Shown here: positions 56,626-64,000 of the stretch, piece by piece
Layout: every line of letters starts with the position of its first letter
How positions within the stretch are numbered: the first letter of the stretch is position 1
Origin: Candidatus Blautia faecigallinarum
GTDB lineage: Bacteria > Bacillota > Clostridia > Lachnospirales > Lachnospiraceae
DNA length: 64,000 nt
Direction of reading: 5' to 3'
Assembly (NCBI GenBank): GCA_019116385.1
Contig: DXBU01000004.1
Coordinates: 1-64,000, forward strand
Made by a program: the position numbers and the translations under genes
The notes under the pieces: model-generated
What the model saw: only the letters and a program-made list of their open reading frames with translations
Database searches by the model: none
Told to the model about the DNA's origin: nothing

Positions 56626-57417
56626 TTATTTTTTTACAATGATAACCTGGCTTGCATCCGCATAAGTATCTGTAAAATCAACATTTTCCAGACGGTCTTC
56701 TGTCACGGTCATACCGGCAGCGCCGAAATCAGCCTTTCCGGACTGAACGGCCGGAAGGATGGCGTCGAATTCCATATCCTGGATCTCCAGCTCGTATCCC
56801 AGCTTGTCGCAGATCGCCTGTGCGATATCCGCATCGATCCCTACGATCTCATCTCCGTCATGATATTCATAAGGCTCGAACTCCGCATTGGTGGCCATAA
56901 CAAGAGTTCCGTTGGAACGGTCTACATCTTCCGGAGATTCATAGGGAGTCTCGCCAACGTTGTCGCCGATATAGTTATCCATGATGCTGTCCACAACACC
57001 TTCGTCTTTCAGTTCCTGCAGTGCGCCGTTCATAGCTTCCAGAAGTTCCTCGTTGCCTTTCTTTAAGCAGATGGCATACTCTTCTTCGGTAAGAGGCTCG
57101 TCCAGGATCATAAGGTCGTCGTTAAGCTCTACGAATTTTGCCGCAGGCTGAGAGTCGATGATCACGCAGTCCAGCTGTCCCTTCTTAAGGGCCAGGATCG
57201 CTTCGCTTCCCTTGCTGTAACGCTGAACGGTAGCGCCTTCTGCTTCGTACTCGGTAGCCTCCAGGTCACCGGTGGTGCCTAACTGTACGCCGATCTTTTT
57301 GCCCGGCAGATCCTCGCTGGATGCGATCTCAGATGCAGATACCGGTACTGCCATAGCAGCCGCCATGGAAACGCTCAGTGCGAGAGACGCGAATTTTTTC
57401 ATGTTTTTCATTTTCAA
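56626..57417 (-). CDS. Family 3-type amino acid solute-binding protein with apparently circularly permuted domain order
   Basis: Signal peptide followed directly by SSEDLPGKKIGVQLGTTGD (normally mid-protein) and ending with the normally N-terminal block NGTLVMATNAEFEPYEY...VDFTDTYADASQVIIVKK. Confidence 0.9.
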   Translation of the reverse strand: MKMKNMKKFASLALSVSMAAAMAVPVSASEIASSEDLPGKKIGVQLGTTGDLEATEYEAEGATVQRYSKGSEAILALKKGQLDCVIIDSQPAAKFVELNDDLMILDEPLTEEEYAICLKKGNEELLEAMNGALQELKDEGVVDSIMDNYIGDNVGETPYESPEDVDRSNGTLVMATNAEFEPYEYHDGDEIVGIDADIAQAICDKLGYELEIQDMEFDAILPAVQSGKADFGAAGMTVTEDRLENVDFTDTYADASQVIIVKK

Positions 57418-57476
57418 CTTCCTCCTTAATGGAATATTTATGCATTTTTATGTATATTCTTTATGCCGTGCTTTAT

Positions 57477-57504
57477 ATTGTACCATGTTTTTTTTAAATT
57501 GCAA
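57477..57504 (-). promoter_or_regulatory. Promoter of amino acid ABC operon
   Basis: minus strand TTGCAA-16 nt-TACAAT. Confidence 0.6.
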
Positions 57505-57619
57505 GAGCAGAATCGGAATAACCAAGCCAAAATAAAACTTTTGCGTATTAATATTTTTACAAAATCGAGCGGATATGTGCTAATATATTTTAATAAAATC
57601 TATACTAGCATGTTCAACT

Positions 57620-58870
57620 TTGATTAGGAGGGATACCATGGGAATGAACCAGACCCCCGCTTCCGAGCGGGTACACATCAGTTTTTTCGGAAAGCGCAAT
57701 GCAGGAAAGTCCAGCGTCATCAATGCAGTCACAAACCAGAACCTGGCCATTGTTTCCGATATAAAGGGAACCACCACAGACCCGGTATTTAAGACCATGG
57801 AGCTTCTGCCCCTGGGGCCTGTGATGGTGATCGATACGCCGGGTATCGACGACGAAGGAGAACTGGGGAAGCTAAGAGTGCAGAAAAGCTACCAGGTGCT
57901 GAACAAGACGGACATCGCCGTTCTTGTGGTGGATGGCAGCCTGGGGCTTACAGAGGCGGAATACGCCCTGATCGATCGGTTCCGCGCCAAGAATATTCCT
58001 TATCTTATTGTTTATAATAAGGCAGATCTTCTGGCTGATGAAAAAAAGCAGCTTGCAGAAAAGCCGGGATCCGCCTCCAATGAATTGTGGGTCAGCGCGG
58101 CAAAAAAGATCAATATCGATCTTTTAAAGGAGAGACTGGCTTCCATGAAGCCCGAGGACACGCACAAATATCCCATTATCGCGGATCTGATCGATCCGCT
58201 GGATCTTGTGATCCTTGTGGTGCCCATCGACAAGGCCGCCCCAAAAGGCAGACTGATCCTTCCCCAGCAGCAGACCATACGGGATATCCTGGAACGTGGC
58301 GCCCTCTCTTTGGTCGTGCGGGACACAGAGCTGAAAGATACCCTTTCGCATTTTCTTGCAAAGGGCGTCCGTCCACGGCTGGTGGTCACAGACAGCCAGG
58401 CCTTTGCCAGAGTTTCAAAGGACACGCCGAAGGAGATCCCGCTGACCTCCTTTTCCATTCTTTTTGCCAGATACAAAGGAGACCTGGGGACTTCGGTACA
58501 GGGCGCCGCTGCCCTTTCTTCCATAAAGGACGGCGACCGGATCCTCATCGCCGAAGGCTGCACCCATCACCGCCAGTGTGATGACATCGGGACATACAAA
58601 ATCCCTAAATGGATCCGGGAATACACCGGCTGCCAGCCGGAATTTTCTTTTACCTCCGGAACCGAATTTCCGGATGATGTTTCCAAATATAAGCTGGTGG
58701 TCCACTGCGGAGGCTGTATGCTCAACGAAAGGGAAATGAAATACCGGATCGCATGCTGCCAGGATCAAGGCGTCCCCATCACCAATTACGGCATTCTGAT
58801 CGCAGAGGTGACCGGGATCCTTCGGCGCAGTCTGGAACCCTTCCCGGAAATCCTGAAATTTTTATCTTGA
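57620..58870 (+). CDS. hydF: [FeFe] hydrogenase H-cluster maturation GTPase HydF
   Basis: GKRNAGKSSVINAVTNQ, DTPGIDDEGELG, GCTHHRQCDDIG, HCGGCMLN cluster ligands; start likely at internal MGMNQTP. Confidence 0.96.
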   Translation: MIRRDTMGMNQTPASERVHISFFGKRNAGKSSVINAVTNQNLAIVSDIKGTTTDPVFKTMELLPLGPVMVIDTPGIDDEGELGKLRVQKSYQVLNKTDIAVLVVDGSLGLTEAEYALIDRFRAKNIPYLIVYNKADLLADEKKQLAEKPGSASNELWVSAAKKINIDLLKERLASMKPEDTHKYPIIADLIDPLDLVILVVPIDKAAPKGRLILPQQQTIRDILERGALSLVVRDTELKDTLSHFLAKGVRPRLVVTDSQAFARVSKDTPKEIPLTSFSILFARYKGDLGTSVQGAAALSSIKDGDRILIAEGCTHHRQCDDIGTYKIPKWIREYTGCQPEFSFTSGTEFPDDVSKYKLVVHCGGCMLNEREMKYRIACCQDQGVPITNYGILIAEVTGILRRSLEPFPEILKFLS

Positions 58871-58947
58871 TTTCACGCAATGATAACATTTTTATTATAT
58901 GATAAGACACTGTTGGGAGTATAAAATAAATTACGAGGAGGAACTTT

Positions 58948-59796
58948 ATGAAATTTACAAAAATGCAGGGAATCGGCAATGATTACGTATATGTAAACTG
59001 TTTTGAAGAGACGGTGATCGATCCGTCCGCCGTAGCCAAATATGTCAGCGACCGTCATTTCGGCATCGGTTCTGACGGCCTGATCCTTATCAAGCCTTCA
59101 GAGGAAGCGGACTGCGAAATGGATATGTACAATATGGACGGCTCTCAGGGAGCTATGTGCGGAAACGGCATCCGCTGTGTTGCAAAATATGTGTACGACA
59201 ATGGCATCGTTAACAAAACAAGCCTCACCATCGCTACAAAAAGCGGTATCAAATATGTGGATCTGGCTGTGCGGGACGGAAAGGTTTCCATGGTAAAAGT
59301 AAATATGGGTTCTCCCGTTCTCACTGCCCGCCTGATCCCGGTAGTATCCGAAAAGGAAGAGGTCATTGACGCCCCCATTGAAATAGACGGGATCCCCTAT
59401 CGCTTCACCGGCGTATCCATGGGCAATCCCCATGCGGTGGTCTATGTGGAGGATCTGGACAATTTAGAAATAGAAAAAATCGGTCCTCTTTTTGAAAACC
59501 ATATTGTTTTCCCGGATCGGGTAAATACAGAATTTGTAAAGGTGATCGACCGCCGCACTCTGTCCATGCGGGTTTGGGAGCGGGGTTCCGGCGAAACCCT
59601 TGCCTGCGGAACAGGCGCCTGCGCTGTGGCTGTTGCCTCTGTTTTAAACGGCCTTGTGGATGAAGATGTTCCGGTTACTGTTAAGCTTTTAGGCGGAGAT
59701 CTGCAGATCTTATGGGACCGCCAGGAAAATATCGTCTATATGACCGGGGAGGCGGTCACCGTATTTACAGGTGAGATCGAACTTCCGCTTTCTTAA
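58948..59796 (+). CDS. dapF: Diaminopimelate epimerase
   Basis: MKFTKMQGIGNDYVYVN, DGSQGAMCGNGIRC, GSGETLACGTGACAVA. Confidence 0.97.
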   Translation: MKFTKMQGIGNDYVYVNCFEETVIDPSAVAKYVSDRHFGIGSDGLILIKPSEEADCEMDMYNMDGSQGAMCGNGIRCVAKYVYDNGIVNKTSLTIATKSGIKYVDLAVRDGKVSMVKVNMGSPVLTARLIPVVSEKEEVIDAPIEIDGIPYRFTGVSMGNPHAVVYVEDLDNLEIEKIGPLFENHIVFPDRVNTEFVKVIDRRTLSMRVWERGSGETLACGTGACAVAVASVLNGLVDEDVPVTVKLLGGDLQILWDRQENIVYMTGEAVTVFTGEIELPLS

Positions 59797-59848
59797 ATAC
59801 ATAAAACTATACAAAAATAATCTGCTATGATTATTTATATTTTATGTA

Positions 59849-59878
59849 TTGCATAGAAAGCTTCCCGCGGTGTATAAT
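59849..59878 (+). promoter_or_regulatory. Promoter of araA-like gene
   Basis: TTGCAT-18 nt-TATAAT. Confidence 0.65.
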
Positions 59879-59958
59879 AATTTCGAGGTTATTCCGGCAG
59901 AATGCAGACAGCTGATCGCACGGTTCGGCCTTAATTTCATCATATCGGAGGATTTATT

Positions 59959-61377
59959 ATGTTAGTTAATACCAAAGCAAAAGTAGGTGTATTTTCCATC
60001 GCTTTAGGTGCCTATCTTCCACAGTTTCCATCTCTAGTACCAGAATTTGAATCTCAGTATGAAGCATTCAAAAAAACTCTTCCGGATACCGTAGAGATCA
60101 TTGACGGCGGTATGGTCACCACCAAGGAACAGTCTCAGGCAGCCGGCGATCTTTTCCGTGCGGCAGATGTGGATCTGGTATTCCTTCAGCTGTTAACTTA
60201 TGCAACTTCTTATAACATGCTTCCGGCAGTAAGAGATCTGGATGTACCGGTAGTTCTGGTAAACGTTCAGAAGCTGAAAGCATTGGATTATGATCATACG
60301 GATATCGCTGCCTGGCTGGGCGAAGGCTATGCCTGCGGCGCTGTAGGCGAAATGGTAGCCGACCTGGAAAGATACGGCAAGAGACATGCCGTGATCACCG
60401 GTGTTGTAGAAGGCGGCGATCCTGCTGTTCAGGCAGAGATCGAAGACTGGTGCCGTGCGGCTCAGGTAAGAAGAAGATTCCGCGACACCAACATCGCTCA
60501 GATCGGAAGACCTTATCCCGGCATGATGGATCTCTACATTGATGAATCCAACCTGTACAGAAGAATGTTCTTATATACCAAACAGTTTGACTGGGAGAAA
60601 ATGTGGGCCATCGCAGATGACATTACCGACGAAGACGCTATCCGCGCAAAGGCACAGGATATCCTGGATACCTTCGATATCGAAGGCGGCGGAAGCATCG
60701 AAGAAGTATGGGAAATGGCAAAATATGTGGTTGCTTTTGAGCAGTGGGTAAAAGACGAAAAGCTTGGCCTGATCGCATCCCATTACGATGGATTTGCCCA
60801 GGGCAAGGCCGGCGTCCTTGACAGTATGCTCATCCCGGCATTCTCTATGCTGATCAAGCAGGGAACAGCCTGCGCAGTTGAGGGCGACATGAAAGTTGCC
60901 ATGGCTATGAGTATTTTAAAGACCATCTCCGGAACCGGACAGCTTGCTGAAATGTATTCCATCGACTTTAACGATGATATTGCGATCATCGGACACAGCG
61001 GATCCGGCGATGCAGATATCTCCGATAAGAAACCGACCATGAAGATCGTAAAGGTATTCCACGGAAAGACCGGCGGCGGATACCTGACCCAGTTCTATCC
61101 ATACACAGGACCGGTTACATACCTTGCCATCACCCAGGACGGCGACGGACACTTTAAGTTCATCGCAGCAGAAGGCGTAAACGAAGAAGGACCGATCCTT
61201 TCCTTCGGTGATACAAACATGAGAACCCGCTTCACCTGCGGCGCAAGAGAATTTGTAAACCGTTGGAGCGAATGCGGCCCGACCCATCATTTTGCAGCTG
61301 CTACCGGAAGACATATCGACACAATCCTGAAGGTTGCAAAGATCTTCAATGTTCCGGTTGACATTGTGACCAGATAA
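59959..61377 (+). CDS. L-arabinose isomerase family protein
   Basis: DVDLVFLQLLTYATSYNMLPAV, GRPYPGMMDLYIDE, HHFAAATGRH; AraA/FucI-like family, true substrate not determinable. Confidence 0.85.
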   Translation: MLVNTKAKVGVFSIALGAYLPQFPSLVPEFESQYEAFKKTLPDTVEIIDGGMVTTKEQSQAAGDLFRAADVDLVFLQLLTYATSYNMLPAVRDLDVPVVLVNVQKLKALDYDHTDIAAWLGEGYACGAVGEMVADLERYGKRHAVITGVVEGGDPAVQAEIEDWCRAAQVRRRFRDTNIAQIGRPYPGMMDLYIDESNLYRRMFLYTKQFDWEKMWAIADDITDEDAIRAKAQDILDTFDIEGGGSIEEVWEMAKYVVAFEQWVKDEKLGLIASHYDGFAQGKAGVLDSMLIPAFSMLIKQGTACAVEGDMKVAMAMSILKTISGTGQLAEMYSIDFNDDIAIIGHSGSGDADISDKKPTMKIVKVFHGKTGGGYLTQFYPYTGPVTYLAITQDGDGHFKFIAAEGVNEEGPILSFGDTNMRTRFTCGAREFVNRWSECGPTHHFAAATGRHIDTILKVAKIFNVPVDIVTR

Positions 61378-61427
61378 GTATTCCAGAAGCCCCGGCTTTA
61401 AGGAATCGATAAAAAGAAACGAATTAA

Positions 61428-61490
61428 GAGACCATTCTATAAGATCCAGGTATTTCGGATCCTCCGGATCTTTATGGAATGGTCTCTTTT
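61428..61490. terminator. Terminator between the araA-like and araC genes
   Basis: gagaccattctataagatcc...ggatctttatggaatggtctc then tttttc. Confidence 0.7.
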
Positions 61491-62311
61491 TCTTTGTGCT
61501 CTGCTTCCTCCACATATCTTTTATACATCCTGTAAAAATGGGACATATTGGAAAAGCCGCATCCTTTCGCCGCTTCCGAGACCGTCTTTTTCCCGGAAGC
61601 CAGAATACTCTTCGCCCGCTCGCACCGCAGTCTGTTCATATATTCCACCGGCGTCATTCCCGTCACGTTTTTAAAGCACCTGCAGAAATGATATTTGCTG
61701 TATCCTGCCGTTTCTGCCAGTTCCTCTATGGTGATCGGCCTTATATAAAAAGCTTCGCTATAACTGATCGCCTTTCGTATAGAAGAAATTCTTTTGTCCT
61801 CGCAGGTATCCCTGGCCTCTCCGGCACGATAACACTCCAAAAGCCTTCCCATGAGCAGGAACAAAAGCCCCCTCTTCTGGATCTGTACATAGCTTCCCTG
61901 CCTGCCTCTAAGCTCCGCCAGTTCTTTCAGCATCCAGGCGAGTTTCTCATCCCGGATAACAGAGGCGGTAAACTGATCCTCACCCAACGGAAGAGAGAGT
62001 TCTTCCCATAGCTCCCGCTCCAGGATCAGATACTCATAACGTACATCCTCCTCATCCACAAAAATCCTGTGCAGCTGTCCTGCACTGATCAGGGCCATAT
62101 CTCCTTTTGTAAGTTCTGCTGTTCTAAGATTCCTTGCCACCTTACAGGAACCTGCGAGTACATAGAGCAGTTCTACGCCCTCGTGCCAGTGGAGGCGCAC
62201 TTCTTCCCCTCCCCGCCGGATAGCGTATTCCCTGGATATCACAGGAAATCCCGGCTCTGTCAGTCCCTGGTGATTTTCATAATAGATCTGCTCATCCATG
62301 GTTTTTCCCAA
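61472..62311 (-). CDS. AraC-family transcriptional regulator with cupin N-terminal domain
   Basis: HWHEGVELLYVLAGSC; C-terminal HTH SKYHFCRCFKNVTGMTPVEYMNRLRCERAKSIL. Confidence 0.93.
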   Translation of the reverse strand: MGKTMDEQIYYENHQGLTEPGFPVISREYAIRRGGEEVRLHWHEGVELLYVLAGSCKVARNLRTAELTKGDMALISAGQLHRIFVDEEDVRYEYLILERELWEELSLPLGEDQFTASVIRDEKLAWMLKELAELRGRQGSYVQIQKRGLLFLLMGRLLECYRAGEARDTCEDKRISSIRKAISYSEAFYIRPITIEELAETAGYSKYHFCRCFKNVTGMTPVEYMNRLRCERAKSILASGKKTVSEAAKGCGFSNMSHFYRMYKRYVEEAEHKEKETIP

Positions 62312-62448
62312 CCTCTCTGTATTTTCTCCTGCGCCGAAGATCCGCCGTCAAAGCAATATCCTACACACATTGCGCAACATTGTTTCTATTCAAAGGTTCT
62401 TTTTCCTTCTATAATAAATCCATCATAATAAGCCGGAGGAATTTCAAA

Positions 62449-62982
62449 ATGTTAAAAATCGCAATATTAGGCCTTGGGGACAGAGGAATGAATTATGGGA
62501 CCCTCGCCCTGGCAGGAACAGATGCCCAGATCACAGCTGTCTGCGACAAAGACCCGGAGCGGGTACGTCTTGCCGCGGAAAAATTTCATCTCACAAAGGA
62601 ACAGACCTTCCTTGGCTCAGAGACTTTTTTCCTGGCCGCAGAAAAAGGCCTGAAAGTGGTGGTCTGCCACGTGCTCCGCTACTCCCTCTTCTATCAGAAG
62701 ATCAACCAGCTGATCAAAGACGGCTCCATTGGAAGGCCGGTACTCATCCGCCATTCGGAAAACATTGGCTACTGGCATTATATCCACAGCTATGTTAGAG
62801 GCCATTGGCACAGAGAGGAGGAAACCTCCCCCATGCTTATGGCAAAGTGCTGCCACGATATGGATCTGCTCTACTGGTGGACAAATTCCAGATTCGCCAG
62901 CATCTATTCCCAGGGGGACTTAACCTTCTATAACTGCATATTGAAACTCTTTGAACTGGACGCTGCACTGGAAATCTGGTAG
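62449..62982 (+). pseudogene. Gfo/Idh/MocA-family oxidoreductase remnant (internal deletion plus truncated C-terminus)
   Basis: MLKIAILGLGDRGMNYG Rossmann start joined directly to GLKVVVCHVLRYSLFY; EKP-motif segment missing; ends at 178 aa. Confidence 0.75.
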
Positions 62983-63007
62983 AATACCCCCAAAGGAGGA
63001 CTGCCGT

Positions 63008-63415
63008 ATGAAAAACGCCAAAAACAAAATCATCGCGCTGCTGTCCGCACTGCTCTATCTTTCCCTTACCGCCCTTGCGGTACTGTTGATCCGGGAACAC
63101 TCAGCGTCAGAAAAAACCTCATATCTAGTCACAATGCCCGAAGACAGCAATCCAGGGATATTTTCCATTGAAAAGCGCGGACGTCTGAAAGAGCTTTCAG
63201 GAGTAAACTCTATCATTGGAACAGTCACAGAGGTATATAACGGTTCTGTTGTCGTGGAAACAGAATCGGACGGTTCCTTTTTCGTAACCTTAGACACCTT
63301 CGACAGCCTGAATGAAGGCGACCGGCTGATGGTCTTTTACTCCGGAGCCATTTTGGAAACCTCTCCGGCTCAGTTTGAGAAAGAGCTTGGATATCTGGTT
63401 CTTACGGATCTTTAA
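63008..63415 (+). CDS. Small exported hypothetical protein
   Basis: SD AAAGGAGG; N-terminal TM/signal, 135 aa. Confidence 0.65.
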   Translation: MKNAKNKIIALLSALLYLSLTALAVLLIREHSASEKTSYLVTMPEDSNPGIFSIEKRGRLKELSGVNSIIGTVTEVYNGSVVVETESDGSFFVTLDTFDSLNEGDRLMVFYSGAILETSPAQFEKELGYLVLTDL

Positions 63416-63418
63416 GCC

Positions 63419-63724
63419 TCACAGAAACCGCTCTACAATAAACACCGCCCCGCAGGCCAGAAGAGCCACCGTAAGGAGGCTCTTTTCTTTATAAGCCGCG
63501 ATCAGCGCCACTCCGAAACCGGCCAGAGCGGAAATGACCGAAGCGGTGGAAGACAGAATCGCCGGGAAGGTCATGGCCGCAAGGCAAGCATACGGCACAT
63601 AATATAAAAAGGATCTGATAAAGGGACTGGTGATTTCCCGCCTGGACAAGGCCAGGGGCAGCATACGGATCAGGTAGGTGACTCCCGCCATCACCAGGAT
63701 ATATAGATAAATATTATGACTCAT
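63419..63724 (-). CDS. azlD: AzlD-family branched-chain amino acid export protein
   Basis: YLIRMLPLALSRREITSPFIRSFLYYVPYACLAAMTFPAIL. Confidence 0.9.
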   Translation of the reverse strand: MSHNIYLYILVMAGVTYLIRMLPLALSRREITSPFIRSFLYYVPYACLAAMTFPAILSSTASVISALAGFGVALIAAYKEKSLLTVALLACGAVFIVERFL

Positions 63725-64000
63725 CGGCCGATTCCTCCTTTACCGGACAGAAATAGGCGGCGATCCCCGCCACTAAAATGGTCGTAATGATAATGACAAA
63801 GCCGGAGGATACTTTTTTAAGTCCCGGCGCCGCCGCAAACAAGGTGCTCACCGCCATAGCGCCGATGACCACCAAAAGCACCGCCCGGTTTGTCTTTGCC
63901 GGAGGGATGATCACGGCCAGGAACATTCCGTAAATAGCGATCCCAAGGGCGCTGACCATAAACGCCGGCAGAAGATTTCCGGAAACGGCTCCCGCCAGAG
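63714..64000 (-). CDS. azlC: AzlC-family protein, C-terminal part only (runs off window end)
   Basis: LGIAIYGMFLAVIIPPAK C-terminal AzlC block; overlaps azlD. Confidence 0.8.
   Translation of the reverse strand, partial: LAGAVSGNLLPAFMVSALGIAIYGMFLAVIIPPAKTNRAVLLVVIGAMAVSTLFAAAPGLKKVSSGFVIIITTILVAGIAAYFCPVKEESADES

Overview
This 64 kb window is chromosomal DNA from a low-to-mid GC Firmicute. Gene content and order look like Lachnospiraceae/Clostridia, but that taxonomy is inferred. Most of it is core genome, largely on the minus strand:
- a branched-chain amino acid (Liv) ABC operon
- infC-rpmI-rplT
- a division/cell-wall (dcw) cluster: mraZ-rsmH-ftsL-PBP-PBP-mraY-murD-[integrase]-ftsW-murA-divIB-ftsZ
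- lgt, ychF
- a translation/phosphorylation cluster: murE-priA-def-fmt-yugP-rsmB-rlmN-stp-prkC-rsgA-rpe-thiN

Accessory or more variable genes include a two-component system, a sortase-type surface protein, arcC, asnA, a polar amino acid ABC transporter, hydF, dapF, an araA-like isomerase, an AraC regulator, a truncated Gfo/Idh oxidoreductase and azlCD. I saw no rRNA, tRNA, CRISPR or prophage.

The strongest unusual observations are:
1. The polar amino acid solute-binding protein has its two lobes in reversed order, i.e. an apparent circular permutation.
2. An intact lone tyrosine recombinase interrupts the dcw cluster between murD and ftsW.
3. A strong terminator-like hairpin between two tandem class B PBPs carries the only plausible SD of the second PBP, which has a TTG start and a KTA motif instead of KTG.
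4. Several envelope proteins carry low-complexity tandem-repeat segments (DivIB, PBP, Lgt, surface protein).
5. A four-copy, 10-bp-period MraZ-type operator lies upstream of mraZ.
6. infC probably starts with AUU.
7. A Gfo/Idh gene has lost an internal segment and its C-terminus.
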